From CAG-390 sp045644325 (GTDB taxonomy: Bacteria > Bacillota > Clostridia > Oscillospirales > CAG-272): DNA of 64,000 bases. The stretch covers positions 13,608-77,607 of the forward strand of contig JAZRGT010000099.1 in assembly GCA_045644325.1 (NCBI GenBank), read 5' to 3'. Under the pieces are notes generated by a model that saw nothing but the letters and a program-made list of their open reading frames with translations, did no database searches and was not told where the DNA came from. Positions 51,860 to 61,120 of the stretch are shown here, in pieces; position 1 is the first letter of the stretch; every line of letters begins with the position of its first letter. Both the position numbers and the translations under genes were made by a program.

Positions 51860-52492
51860 TTATTTGCAGAATTCGACAGCCGCGTCTGCTGCGCTTGCAG
51901 CGTCAACGGTATAGATGTCGGCGCCGATCTTCTTGCAGTACTCATCGCTTACGGGAGCACCGCCGATCATGATCTTGACCTTATCGCGGATACCTGCCTC
52001 CTCAGCCTTCTTCACGACCTCTTCCATAACGCTCATAGTTGTGGTGAGAAGCGCGGAACAGCAGATGACCTGACAGTTCTGCTCGATAGCGGTCTGAACG
52101 AAGGTTTCGGGAGAAACGTCGGTGCCGAGGTCAACTACCTCAAGGCCCTTGCCCTCCATCATCATCTTAACGAGGTTCTTGCCGATATCGTGAAGATCGC
52201 CCTGAACGGTGCCGATGCAGACCTTACCCGTTGCCTTGACGCCCTCTGCGGCAAGAAGGGGCTTGATGATCTGAACGCCCATATTCATCGCGCGTGCAGC
52301 AACGAGAACCTCAGGAACGTAGATCTCATTATTCTTGAACTTTTCGCCTACGATATTCATACCTGCAAGCAGACCTTCGTTAAGAATCTGCTCGGGATTG
52401 ATTCCCTGCTCTACTGCCTGAGTGACAAGCTCCTTGACGATTTTTGCTTTACCCTTTTGAAGATTTTCGCAAATTTCAACTAAAATGCTCAT
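51860..52492 (-). CDS. Corrinoid protein (methyltransferase cognate, MtaC/MtbC type)
   Basis: 210 residues. An N-terminal four-helix cap domain (1-85) precedes a Rossmann-like B12 domain. The cobalt-binding His is in GDLHDIGKN (Asp99, His101, Gly104), with the later CSALLTTTM and MIGGAPVSDEYCKKIGAD completing the cobalamin site. It carries the methyl group between the methyltransferases of the operon. It is the first gene, behind a sigma-A promoter; no cobalamin riboswitch is present in the leader. Confidence 0.96.
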   Translation of the reverse strand: MSILVEICENLQKGKAKIVKELVTQAVEQGINPEQILNEGLLAGMNIVGEKFKNNEIYVPEVLVAARAMNMGVQIIKPLLAAEGVKATGKVCIGTVQGDLHDIGKNLVKMMMEGKGLEVVDLGTDVSPETFVQTAIEQNCQVICCSALLTTTMSVMEEVVKKAEEAGIRDKVKIMIGGAPVSDEYCKKIGADIYTVDAASAADAAVEFCK

Positions 52493-52542
52493 TGTTTTTT
52501 CCTCCGTATTATATACGTTATTTTAATAATAAAGTTAGTATT

Positions 52543-52571
52543 ATTGTACCATATTTTGTTGACATTGTAAA
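52543..52571 (-). promoter_or_regulatory. Sigma-A promoter of the corrinoid methyltransferase operon
   Basis: Minus strand TTTACA and TACAAT with a 17-bp spacer, about 50 bp before the corrinoid protein start. Confidence 0.65.
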
Positions 52572-52643
52572 GCGTTTTTTACAAGTTTTTTATTAAATTT
52601 CGAAATAATATTCGGGCGTACGCTTATATAATTTAATTTCCTC

Positions 52644-52672
52644 TTGAAATCTGTAACGATTGATGATATAAT
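52644..52672 (+). promoter_or_regulatory. Sigma-A promoter of the flavoprotein gene
   Basis: TTGAAA and TATAAT with a 17-bp spacer. Its position rules out an alternative TTG start at 52644 for the downstream gene. Confidence 0.7.
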
Positions 52673-52706
52673 ATTTTATATTACAACCGAAAGAGCTGTC
52701 AAGGAA

Positions 52707-53762
52707 ATGAATAAGCATTACGATATCGCCGTCATAGGCGGCGGACCGGCGGGCGCAACCTTTGCCCGCGAGATAACTAAAATACGTCCCGACCTGAATA
52801 TCGTTCTGATAGACGAAAAGCCTCGAACGGGTTCAAAGGTCTGCGGAGGTCTTCTCGCGCCCGATGCACAAAAGGTACTTGCGCAATTCGATCTTGATCT
52901 GCCGAAGAGCATTCTTGCCGATCCGCAGATTTTTGACGTCAAAACGATCGACCTTGCCTCCGGCATCACGCGCAATTATCAGCGACATTATCTGAATATG
53001 GACCGCGCATCCTTTGACGAATGGCTGCTCTCGCTCATCCCTGACAGCGTAACCGTCATTCGCGGAAGATGTACCGAAATTGAGGAAGGATTCAAGTTTT
53101 CCGTTATCGCGGACAATGAAAAGATCACTCTTACCGCAGACAGCATAGTCGGTGCAGATGGCGGTGCCTCGATCGTGCGGCGCAAATTCTTCAAAATCTG
53201 CAAAAAGCAATACATTTCGATTCAGGAGCATTTCAAGGATAACGGCGGCGATATGCCGAGCTACTCCTGCATCTACGATCCCGAAACCTCTGACAGCTGT
53301 TCGTGGACTATTAGGAAGGACGGATACGTCATCTTCGGCGGTGCATTTGACATCAAGGGCGGGCGCGAAGCGTATTTCAAGCAAAAGGCGAGACTTGAGG
53401 AGCATCTCGGACGCTCCTTTGGAGAGGCTACGAAGATTGAGGCTTGCCTCTTGACCAGTCCGCGTGTTGCGGGTGATTTTATGCTCGGAAAACACCGCGT
53501 GTTTCTGATTGGAGAAGCCGCGGGATTCATCAGCTCCAGCTCCTTCGAGGGAATCAGCAGCGCATTTCTCAGCGGCAAGTATCTCGCAGATTCGTTTGCG
53601 TCTGAGAGCGAGCCTGATAAAATACTCAAAAGCTATAAGAAAAAGACCGCAAAACTGCGTCTCAAACTCTTCCTGAAAATTCCTAAAATGAAGATCCTCT
53701 GCTCTCCTCTGCTTCGTAAAATCATTATGAAAAGCGGGATCGCAAGCATCAAAAAATATTAA
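52707..53762 (+). CDS. Geranylgeranyl-reductase-like FAD oxidoreductase
   Basis: 351 residues from the ATG at 52707; longer frames would begin inside the promoter. The FAD motif is IAVIGGGPAGATFARE, followed by SKVCGGLLAPDAQKVL (the CGG motif of this family), the MDRASFDEWL region and VGADGGASIVRR. LIGEAAGFISSSSFEGISSA is the second FAD contact. Family members reduce isoprenoid double bonds or act as general flavoprotein oxidoreductases. It is divergent from the corrinoid operon, which may suggest a redox link; this is only positional. Confidence 0.88.
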   Translation: MNKHYDIAVIGGGPAGATFAREITKIRPDLNIVLIDEKPRTGSKVCGGLLAPDAQKVLAQFDLDLPKSILADPQIFDVKTIDLASGITRNYQRHYLNMDRASFDEWLLSLIPDSVTVIRGRCTEIEEGFKFSVIADNEKITLTADSIVGADGGASIVRRKFFKICKKQYISIQEHFKDNGGDMPSYSCIYDPETSDSCSWTIRKDGYVIFGGAFDIKGGREAYFKQKARLEEHLGRSFGEATKIEACLLTSPRVAGDFMLGKHRVFLIGEAAGFISSSSFEGISSAFLSGKYLADSFASESEPDKILKSYKKKTAKLRLKLFLKIPKMKILCSPLLRKIIMKSGIASIKKY

Positions 53763-53792
53763 AAAGAGCCGTCACTCAGACGGCTCTTTCAT
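53763..53792. terminator. Bidirectional terminator
   Basis: AAAGAGCCGTC pairs with GACGGCTCTTT between the convergent flavoprotein and MBL genes. Confidence 0.88.
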
Positions 53793-53793
53793 T

Positions 53794-54528
53794 TTACAGA
53801 ACATCCTTTGCTATTGTTTCATCAAGCTTTGTCTCGCAGGAGTGGAGAAATTTTGTCCACGCCTCGGGATTGATGAAGCGGTTTTCGCCCGTTTCGCGGA
53901 GAATGATGGAATTCTCGTATGTTTTGTTATTCCACGAATGGTTTCCGATAAAGACCTCGACCTTTTCGCAAAGAAGTCTGTGCACCGATTTGCGATAGTC
54001 CTCGCGGCAGCCTTCATAGTCAAATTTTCCTTGATGAAGTGTATTCACTCCCGCTCCGCCAAACATTCCCACTCGGCAGATGCGTCCGTTTTCCTCAGAT
54101 TCAAAGAAGATCGAGAGCGTGCCCTTGGTGTGTCCGGGAGTTTCAAGAAAGCTGACGGTTGTGTTTCCTAGTGTGAGTGTGTCACCCTCGGAAATAAGGA
54201 TATCTGCATTGAAAAATCTCTTTGCCTTTTCGTAATCCTCTCGGCCGATAAGTGTTTTTGCGCCGGAAAGATCTACCATTTTGCTTGTTGATTGGGTGTG
54301 ATCGTGATGCCAATGAGAATTGATAATGTACTTAACGTCGGAGGGCGAAAAGCCAAAGGCATCAAGTCCATTTAAGATCGCATCAAAATTCTTACTGCCC
54401 GTGTCGATCATAATGAGTCCCTCTCCCGTGTCAATGATATGCGAGGACTCGGCGTAAGTGCCGATGAAGTATATGTTGCCGAACAGTCTGAAGGGTTCGA
54501 TTATTTTATCTTTCTTTTCGTCGCTCAT
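53794..54528 (-). CDS. MBL-fold metallo-hydrolase
   Basis: 244 residues. The metal-binding motif is HWHHDH in INSHWHHDHTQ, with further ligands in LETPGHTKGT and IGNHSW. TGEGLIMIDTGS is the usual start of the fold. The pattern resembles subclass B3-like or glyoxalase-II-like hydrolases; no signal peptide, so cytoplasmic. The substrate is unknown. It lies 10 bp downstream of the 119-residue protein gene. Confidence 0.9.
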   Translation of the reverse strand: MSDEKKDKIIEPFRLFGNIYFIGTYAESSHIIDTGEGLIMIDTGSKNFDAILNGLDAFGFSPSDVKYIINSHWHHDHTQSTSKMVDLSGAKTLIGREDYEKAKRFFNADILISEGDTLTLGNTTVSFLETPGHTKGTLSIFFESEENGRICRVGMFGGAGVNTLHQGKFDYEGCREDYRKSVHRLLCEKVEVFIGNHSWNNKTYENSIILRETGENRFINPEAWTKFLHSCETKLDETIAKDVL

Positions 54529-54538
54529 TTCTTTCTCC

Positions 54539-54898
54539 TTAATTCAAAATCAATCTGTATAAATCTACGCCGGTCTTTGCTATTGCCTTTACAGCACCCA
54601 ACAGAGCTGTAGGCATAGCATTTCCAAAATCTATGTGAATACGTACCGTAAAAACATTTATCTGTTCGGGCGGATCGCCCCACATTGAGGAAATATAATG
54701 TATCGGCTTAAAGTGCCATCTGTTGTATTTCAGGAAGAACTTTTCGAGTGCTTCGGTTATTTTATCGACATCTTCCTGCTTTATTCTCTCTTTAAAGACA
54801 ATGTCAAAGAGCACGTCGGGATATACTTCAAGCTCAACGTCTATAGGAAAATCGGCACAGCCTTTGATCGCATCTATCAGCAGATCTCCATAATCCAT
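54539..54898 (-). CDS. Hypothetical small protein
   Basis: 119 residues, soluble, predicted alpha/beta with FPIDVELEVYPDVLFDIVFK, a helix, and NVFTVRIHIDFGNAMPTAL. No family was recognised. Its start overlaps the stop of the YgjV-family gene by one base, and it precedes the MBL gene, so the three form an operon. Confidence 0.68.
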   Translation of the reverse strand: MDYGDLLIDAIKGCADFPIDVELEVYPDVLFDIVFKERIKQEDVDKITEALEKFFLKYNRWHFKPIHYISSMWGDPPEQINVFTVRIHIDFGNAMPTALLGAVKAIAKTGVDLYRLILN

Positions 54899-55428
54899 TA
54901 TGCTTTTTTCTCCTTTTTCATCTTAATAAAGATGACAATTCCAATGATGGATGCCACGATCGCGACGCTCTCATTGATGATTCCGCCTATTGTGGGGTTG
55001 GGGATGCAGAAATTGTAGATAAGTATCATCGATGAGGTGCAGATAACGCTCTTGCGGAGGAGCTGTGCGTCACCGAAGGACATAAAGATCGTGTTTGCTG
55101 CAAGCGCAAAGATAACAAGGAGTGAGATCGGTCCTTCCCAGGAAAGGAAGCCGAGGCCGCCCATAACAGCCGCAAGTACGCAAGCGGAGATGAGATTGAA
55201 CTTTGATTTCGAATCCTGGAAGAAAAATGCAATGTTTCGGATTATGCATACGATATTGAGCGCAAATCCCGATTTTGCTCCGAGCAAAAGATAAGAAAGG
55301 CAGGTTGCAAGAGTTGCGCCGGTCTGGAGTATCAGCAGCTTTTTCTTTGAATTTACCTGATAAGATACGAACGTAATTATCGGTGCAATAATTCCGAGAA
55401 TCTGTCCGATTATGATTTGAGTTTCCAT
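54898..55428 (-). CDS. YgjV-family inner-membrane protein
   Basis: 176 residues from the ATG at 55428 (GGTGG upstream); the frame continues upstream through the promoter and is not coding there. Six hydrophobic segments. IGQILGIIAPIITFVSYQVNSKKKLLILQ and SLLVIFALAANTIFMSF are typical of the Imp-YgjV family. Function unknown. It is first in the operon with the 119-residue protein and the MBL hydrolase. Confidence 0.83.
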   Translation of the reverse strand: METQIIIGQILGIIAPIITFVSYQVNSKKKLLILQTGATLATCLSYLLLGAKSGFALNIVCIIRNIAFFFQDSKSKFNLISACVLAAVMGGLGFLSWEGPISLLVIFALAANTIFMSFGDAQLLRKSVICTSSMILIYNFCIPNPTIGGIINESVAIVASIIGIVIFIKMKKEKKA

Positions 55429-55477
55429 TATTTCCACCATATTATTTAAAGTAACAGACGTAGACGTCTGCTTAAAT

Positions 55478-55506
55478 ATTATACAATATTTACCCATCGT
55501 TGTCAA
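55478..55506 (-). promoter_or_regulatory. Consensus sigma-A promoter of the YgjV-MBL operon
   Basis: Perfect TTGACA and TATAAT on the minus strand with 17-bp spacing. A small stem CAGACG/CGTCTG (55455-55470) lies in the leader. Confidence 0.85.
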
Positions 55507-55520
55507 GTAAAAAAACACAA

Positions 55521-55553
55521 AAGCGCACCGATCGGCTGGATCGGCGCGCTTTA
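55521..55553 (-). terminator. Terminator of the type IV pilus operon
   Basis: AAAGCGC and CCGATC pair with GATCGG and GCGCTTT, followed on the minus strand by TGTGTTTTTTTAC just after the pilB stop. Confidence 0.88.
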
Positions 55554-55566
55554 TGTATAGGATCAA

Positions 55567-57255
55567 TTACTCGACGTTCAGTGTCATAAGCTCCTGAATA
55601 CTTGTAACGCCCTTGATAACGAGTGAGTGGCAGGAATTCCAAAGAGTTACCATACCGTTTTCTCTTGCGGCTTCACGAAGGATCTCGAGGTTCTTCTCCT
55701 TTGAAACGATGTTACGCATATTTTCATTCATATACATCATTTCGTGAATAGCAATTCTGCCCTTATATCCGGTGCCGTTACAGAACTGACAGCCCTGAGG
55801 ACGGTAGATGCTGACAGGCTCATCAAGACCGAGGATCTCCATTTCCTTGGCGTTTGTCTTACCCTTCTTCTTACAAGCGGGGCAAAGACGCTTTACAAGT
55901 CGCTGAGCGATAACGCCGACAAGCGCGTCTGCAACAAGGTAATCGGCAATACCCATATTTTCAAGACGCAGGATCGCTCCGGGCGCGTCGTTAGTATGGA
56001 GGGTACTGAATACCAAGTGTCCGGTAATTGCCGCTCTTACCGCTATATCCGCGGTCTCCTCGTCACGCATCTCACCGATCATTATGATATCAGGGTCCTG
56101 ACGGAGGATCGCACGGAGTGCGTTGGAGAAGGTCATATTCGCCTTTGCATTAACCTGAGTCTGGTTGATACCCGGCATAATATACTCGACGGGATCCTCA
56201 ACAGTGACAATGTTAACATCGGGCTTATTTACTTCCTTAAGGAAGGAGTAAAGAGTCGTGGACTTACCACATCCTGTAGGACCGGTCAGAAGAATAATTC
56301 CGTGAGGCTTGGTAAGCATCTTATCAAGAAGCACGTTTTCGCTCTCGGTAAATCCAAGGTCGTCTCTGGTGAAACGGAAGGAGGTCTTATCAAGAACTCT
56401 TATTACGAACTTCTCGCCGAAAACGGTGGGAAGCGAGGATACACGGAAGTCAAATTCCTTTCCGCCGATGATCATATTGATACGGCCGTCCTGAGGAACA
56501 CGTCTTTCTGCAATATTCATGCTTGACATGATCTTGAGACGTGCGCAGATCGCTGCGTAAGAATTGATCGGGAATTCCGCTCTTTCCTGAAGGTCACCGT
56601 CTATACGGTAACGAACCTTAACGATCTTTTCGTAGGGCTCGATATGAATATCACTCGCTCTGTAAGGAACTGCTTCCTTGATGATAGAGTCAACAAGTCG
56701 AACGGAAGCGTTGTTTACAACGTCACCTTCAATAAAATCAGCTTCGTCATCAGACTTCTTATCCGAGAATAGCACGCTGTCACCCTCGGTATTAAGATCA
56801 TCAAGTGCGGCAGAGGTGGAAAGAACAGCAACGATCGAGTCAATGTAACGGTCGATCTGTGCGGGAGGCACAAGAACGTAGTCAACCGGACAAACAACCT
56901 GTGAAGCGATAGCGGAAAGCGCCGAGCAATCGAGGGGCTTACCGGTAGCAACAAGAAGCTTTCCCTCGTAATTCATCAATACGGGAATGATCTTGTTACG
57001 CTTCATAAACTCAAACGAGAACATATCGAAGAGCGACTTATCGATATCAAGCATATCGATCTCGACGTAAGGCATACAGTAGAAGTCGCCCAACGCAGGA
57101 AGCTCGCGAACGTCTGTTGCGTATTCCTTCGCAAGCATATAATCACGGACCTTAACGTTTAATCTCTCGCAATCCTCGAGGATCTTGTCCGCCTGCTTCT
57201 TTTTGATTATTTTTTTATAGATATAAAATTGAAGTAATTCTCTGTTTATATTCAT
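55567..57255 (-). CDS. pilB: Type IV pilus assembly ATPase PilB/GspE
   Basis: 562 residues. An N-terminal MshEN-like domain (about 1-150) precedes the ATPase. Walker A is GPTGCGKST, the Asp box DPDIIMIGEMRDEETA, the His box TGHLVFSTLHTNDA, and a tetracysteine zinc motif pairs CPAC with CQFC (RLCPACKKKGK, CQFCNGTGYKGR). It powers pilus extension at the inner face of the membrane. It is the last gene of the pilus operon and no PilT retraction ATPase is present nearby. Confidence 0.96.
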   Translation of the reverse strand: MNINRELLQFYIYKKIIKKKQADKILEDCERLNVKVRDYMLAKEYATDVRELPALGDFYCMPYVEIDMLDIDKSLFDMFSFEFMKRNKIIPVLMNYEGKLLVATGKPLDCSALSAIASQVVCPVDYVLVPPAQIDRYIDSIVAVLSTSAALDDLNTEGDSVLFSDKKSDDEADFIEGDVVNNASVRLVDSIIKEAVPYRASDIHIEPYEKIVKVRYRIDGDLQERAEFPINSYAAICARLKIMSSMNIAERRVPQDGRINMIIGGKEFDFRVSSLPTVFGEKFVIRVLDKTSFRFTRDDLGFTESENVLLDKMLTKPHGIILLTGPTGCGKSTTLYSFLKEVNKPDVNIVTVEDPVEYIMPGINQTQVNAKANMTFSNALRAILRQDPDIIMIGEMRDEETADIAVRAAITGHLVFSTLHTNDAPGAILRLENMGIADYLVADALVGVIAQRLVKRLCPACKKKGKTNAKEMEILGLDEPVSIYRPQGCQFCNGTGYKGRIAIHEMMYMNENMRNIVSKEKNLEILREAARENGMVTLWNSCHSLVIKGVTSIQELMTLNVE

Positions 57256-57270
57256 TGATCAGCACTCTCC

Positions 57271-58488
57271 TTAAATATTAAGTCCGTTCATGATCGAAAG
57301 CATCGGAGAGTATACTGCAAGGAACAAGGAACCGATAACCGCACCCATTATTACAAGCATAATAGGCTCGATTTTGGTAGTGAGGTTGTTAAGAGATACC
57401 TCTACCTGCTCGTCAAAATATGCGCAGGATCTTCCGAGAACCTCCTCGAGAGTATTGGTGCTTTCTGCAATCATGATCATCTGAATCAGCATTTCAGGGA
57501 AAAGCTCGTACTTTCTGAATGCATTCGTCAAAGTAACGCCGCGACGAACCTCTTCGGAAGCTTCCTTGAACTTTTCTTCAAGATAATGGTTGCCGAGAAT
57601 TACAGAAGTAACATCAAGTGCAGTAGCAAGGTCCATACCACTGGAAAGAAGAATACTGAAGGATCTTGCAAAACGTGCGGTAATAAGCTCAGTAGTGATC
57701 TTACCGATAAGGGGCGCTTTGATCTTGAAAATATCAAAAGCGTTTTTGCCGCCCTTGGTCTGCAAAATAATGAAAATAATTCCAACGAACAGAATTACTC
57801 CGACAAGGAAGTATTTCCAATAAGCGACAAGGAAATCAGAGATCGCATAAACAACAGCCGTAAAGCCCGTGGGCTGAACGTCGAGGTCAACCAAAACGTC
57901 CTTGAACGTCGGGACGACAAACGCAAGCATCAGTATAACGATACCAACTGTCATCATCATAAGGATAGAGGGATAAGTCAGTGCGCTCTTTGCTTTTCTT
58001 CTGATCGCAGAATCGGATTCGTAGTAGTTAGCAAGAGAAATAAATACACTCTCAAGCTTACCACTCGCCTCACCGACGTGACACATCGAGATAAAGAAAT
58101 CAGGGAAAACCTTATTATGCTTTTCAAGCGCATCTCCAAGCATATCGCCCGCGCGAACGTCATCCGCGATAACCGACAATATTGATTTGAAATAAGCGGT
58201 AAAGGACTGAGATTTGAGGATGTCGAGACAGTCGAGGACCTGAATTCCTGAGGAAAGCATAATCGCAAACTGTCTGCAGAAGCTTGTAAGCTCTACAAGA
58301 GCTACCTTACCGGTTCCGAGAGTCCAGAATGCGGAAGGAGTTCCTCCCTTGAATTCGGATGCCGAAACAAGATAAAGGTTTTGCTTGGCAAGCTGAACCG
58401 CGAGATCCTTTTCGTCCTCCGCGATAAACTTACCCTTGAATTTCTGTTTTTGCAGGTTAAGCGCTAAGTATTTATAAGTGGTTGGCAT
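57271..58488 (-). CDS. pilC: Type IV pilus inner-membrane platform protein PilC
   Basis: 405 residues, type II secretion F family. Two T2SSF repeats are visible (FCRQFAIMLSSGIQVLDCLDIL and RFARSFSILLSSGMDLATALDV), with three TM helices (about 170-190, 215-240, 375-398). It anchors the PilB ATPase and organises pilin assembly. It is 15 bp upstream of pilB. Confidence 0.95.
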   Translation of the reverse strand: MPTTYKYLALNLQKQKFKGKFIAEDEKDLAVQLAKQNLYLVSASEFKGGTPSAFWTLGTGKVALVELTSFCRQFAIMLSSGIQVLDCLDILKSQSFTAYFKSILSVIADDVRAGDMLGDALEKHNKVFPDFFISMCHVGEASGKLESVFISLANYYESDSAIRRKAKSALTYPSILMMMTVGIVILMLAFVVPTFKDVLVDLDVQPTGFTAVVYAISDFLVAYWKYFLVGVILFVGIIFIILQTKGGKNAFDIFKIKAPLIGKITTELITARFARSFSILLSSGMDLATALDVTSVILGNHYLEEKFKEASEEVRRGVTLTNAFRKYELFPEMLIQMIMIAESTNTLEEVLGRSCAYFDEQVEVSLNNLTTKIEPIMLVIMGAVIGSLFLAVYSPMLSIMNGLNI

Positions 58489-58510
58489 TTTTATACCGCT
58501 CCTTTCTTAA

Positions 58511-59314
58511 TTAAGCCAAGATTAATGAAAGATACCAATTTATTATGGCATCGCCGAAAAACATTGCGATCGCAAATCCGCTTGTCAAAAACGGTGCGAA
58601 GGGATATTCGATATTCGATCCGTCACCTGACTTGCGCTCTGCTATCTTTGACAGTATTACGAGAACAATGCTTGCAGATACGGCTGCTATCATAACAGAG
58701 AGAAGCAGTCTCTCCCAACCAAGCAGAAGTCCGCAAACCGCAGTCAGCTTTATGTCGCCGCCGCCAAGTCCCTCTACACCGCGGAGCTTTTCAAATCCCC
58801 ACGCGATAAGATAAAAGGTAACGAATCCTGCGACTCCGCCTATAATATGTGAGTGCCAGCTGTAAACGGGATCAAAGAAGATCGCTACTATTCCAAGCAC
58901 GCCAATCATTATGACGAATCTGTCGAACACGAGCTTGTGATCGATATCTATGTAAAACACACAGATCATAAGCGACGAAGCAAATGCAGCCACGCATGCA
59001 AAAACTATGCTACGCTCCCAAAAAAGAGCAACTGAAAGCAGCCACAGAAGCATATTTGCAAGCTCGACCGTTGCGTATCTCGGCGAGATACGTTCCTTAC
59101 AGCCTCGGCATTTTCCGCCGAGCATAAGGTATGACAAAACGGGGATATTATCGTACCACTTGAGCTGATACCCGCATTTCGGGCAATGAGATCCCGGGAA
59201 TGCTACGCTCATACCGTTCGGTACACGGTAAATGACTACGTTAAGAAAGCTGCCGATACAAATTCCAAACAGTCCCGCAAAAACGTAGGCAACAACCAAT
59301 TCGTAGACGTCCAT
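58511..59314 (-). CDS. pilD: Prepilin peptidase/N-methyltransferase PilD
   Basis: 267 residues from the ATG at 59314 (GAGG seven bases upstream). The N-terminal methylase region has two CxxC pairs (CPKC, CRGC). The peptidase aspartates are in FYIDIDHKLV and GGGDIKL. Seven to eight TM helices. It cleaves and N-methylates the class III prepilins encoded upstream and on the opposite strand. Confidence 0.96.
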   Translation of the reverse strand: MDVYELVVAYVFAGLFGICIGSFLNVVIYRVPNGMSVAFPGSHCPKCGYQLKWYDNIPVLSYLMLGGKCRGCKERISPRYATVELANMLLWLLSVALFWERSIVFACVAAFASSLMICVFYIDIDHKLVFDRFVIMIGVLGIVAIFFDPVYSWHSHIIGGVAGFVTFYLIAWGFEKLRGVEGLGGGDIKLTAVCGLLLGWERLLLSVMIAAVSASIVLVILSKIAERKSGDGSNIEYPFAPFLTSGFAIAMFFGDAIINWYLSLILA

Positions 59315-59323
59315 CTGCACACC

Positions 59324-60592
59324 TCAGAATTTGGTGGACTTATGAATCGCCTTGGGGAAGAATCCGCCGTAGAACTCAAGGTTTGCAAGAACCTCTGCGG
59401 TTGCGTCGTTTGTGGCAAGCGCGCGGAACTCGATGCAGTTCTCTTCCTTTTCCTCGTTGACAGCGTCAATAGCGTAGGAAAGATGTGCGGGAATATTTAC
59501 ACAGACAAACTCGGGAGCTCCGAGGGTCAGTATCTTTTCATTAGAAATAAGGAGCGAAAGAGCCCACTTGACGAAAACTCTGAAATTCTCATTTACGATC
59601 TGCTCAGGCGTTTCGGGGATCGGTCTCTGCATAAACTTGGGGAGACGTCGAGGAGTCTTTTTCGCCAGAACCTTTGGGGTTACGGGGCGGGAATCAGCGC
59701 TCGACTCGTAAGAAATCGGTGCATTGACGACATCCTGTTCCGCCTCTTCATCGGTAAACTCGGCGTCTTCCTCGGGTGTCGGCTCTGCCGCGGTCGGAGC
59801 CTCCTCGGTAACTTCCGCATCGGCATCCTCGTCGCTCGTTTCGGCAAGAACCGTCAGCTTCTTCGATTTTGCCTTCTCACGGGCATTGAGGACTGTCAGC
59901 TCTGCAAGCGTGTGATCGAAGAGCATATCCTCCTGGATGTATTTCTGACCGTCGAGGAACTCGAGACCGAAGGGGATGGTGTAAAAACCAACCGTTCTTC
60001 CGTTTACGACGAAAACGAAGCGCGAAAACGTATCCTTTATATCAAGGAACAAATAAGTCGCGTTCTTGAGCTTAGGATTGAGCGATGTAACGGCTCCGAT
60101 GGTCGAGCTTGCGGCGTAAGTTGTCGTCTCGACGAGCATCTTGTTCTCTGCGCAGACAGAATAGATTCCGGTCAGGATCTTTTTCTGAATAGCGGCAACG
60201 CTGTAGGTCGTGTACTGCTTATTCTGTGCCGCGAGGTGACTCTGTATTTTCAGGTCAATGGAGTTGCGGTAGATCTCGCCGAGGGCAAGTCCGAGGGCGT
60301 TATCCGTTGCCGCCTTCTTACGCATCGTAGGCACGTTGACGGTATCAACCGCGATGGCGTTGTCGGGCAGGATGAGCGAGATCTTTCTGATCGACTCGGA
60401 GGGAGTTTCGGCGACGAACTCGTTTATGATCTCCTTGAATCGGTTAAAGAAGTTCTCGTCAAGAGCATAGCCCGAATAATTCTTGACTCTATGCTCGATC
60501 TTCGACTGATCGTTGCCGAGCATCGAATAGTAATGAATCGCAGATCGCTGTGTATCGACTGCGATGGTGGTGGTATAATTAAGTTTTCCCAT
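59324..60592 (-). CDS. PilM-like actin-fold protein with an acidic disordered insert
   Basis: 422 residues. TTTIAVDTQRSAIHYY, KISLILPDNAIAVDTVNVP and ATYLFLDIKDTFSRFVFVVNG show the bilobed actin-like fold of PilM, which links cytoplasmic and membrane parts of the pilus machine. Residues about 245-320 are inserted, very acidic and Pro/Ala-rich (EDADAEVTEEAPTAAEP) ending in a basic patch (KKTPRRLPKFMQRP), and look disordered. No pilN or pilO gene follows. The assignment rests on fold-like motifs and position between pilD and the prepilins. Confidence 0.72.
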   Translation of the reverse strand: MGKLNYTTTIAVDTQRSAIHYYSMLGNDQSKIEHRVKNYSGYALDENFFNRFKEIINEFVAETPSESIRKISLILPDNAIAVDTVNVPTMRKKAATDNALGLALGEIYRNSIDLKIQSHLAAQNKQYTTYSVAAIQKKILTGIYSVCAENKMLVETTTYAASSTIGAVTSLNPKLKNATYLFLDIKDTFSRFVFVVNGRTVGFYTIPFGLEFLDGQKYIQEDMLFDHTLAELTVLNAREKAKSKKLTVLAETSDEDADAEVTEEAPTAAEPTPEEDAEFTDEEAEQDVVNAPISYESSADSRPVTPKVLAKKTPRRLPKFMQRPIPETPEQIVNENFRVFVKWALSLLISNEKILTLGAPEFVCVNIPAHLSYAIDAVNEEKEENCIEFRALATNDATAEVLANLEFYGGFFPKAIHKSTKF

Positions 60593-60617
60593 AATGTATA
60601 TCCTTGATTAATTATTT

Positions 60618-61118
60618 TTAAGCGAATTTGTTGAGTTTGGTGATGGTTTTTGTTAGTGTAGGATAATATGATTTATCTCCTGTTAATAGATCCTCCGACT
60701 CATTTGTTTCGACTTTATATTGAACCTCTAATGTAATTTTAGTAGAAGTATTTTCAATCGTAAAAATACACTTTAATTCGGTGCCCGATTCATTAAATTC
60801 GCATTTATCAACTGTAACGTTTTCCCTTAATTTGGTTTCGATTTCATTTTTTTTAAACACATACTTAGTAATACCATCGGTGGTTGTTTCATCAAGCCTT
60901 TGAGCCAAGACGTTTTCCGCCATTATTAAACACTGCTCAACCGACTTTTCTTTATTAACATCCAAATCAAAAAATACTTTTTCAAGCTTAATCCTACTAC
61001 GTGACGTAAGAGTCATAGTAGTAAGCAACGTGCAGAAACAGAAAATTACGATCATAAAAATGATCGCCATTTCAAGGGCTGCACCTTTTTTATCTTTAAG
61101 AATTTTATTCAGTTTCAT
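60618..61118 (-). CDS. PilX-like pilus-associated membrane protein
   Basis: 166 residues. The N-terminus KDKKGAALEMAIIFMIVIF is a single hydrophobic helix after a basic stretch and a KKGAALE motif resembling PilX minor-pilin starts. Glu falls at +4, not +5, from a possible cleavage after Gly. The rest is a soluble, beta-rich region with Thr and Glu. The gene is more AT-rich than its neighbours. It lies 2 bp downstream of a prepilin gene. Confidence 0.7.
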   Translation of the reverse strand: MKLNKILKDKKGAALEMAIIFMIVIFCFCTLLTTMTLTSRSRIKLEKVFFDLDVNKEKSVEQCLIMAENVLAQRLDETTTDGITKYVFKKNEIETKLRENVTVDKCEFNESGTELKCIFTIENTSTKITLEVQYKVETNESEDLLTGDKSYYPTLTKTITKLNKFA

Positions 61119-61120
61119 AG

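Noticed and set aside
52493..52706. Cobalamin riboswitch before the corrinoid operon
   Set aside because: The leader from the promoter is about 40 nt, and no B12-box-like sequence is seen in the gap.
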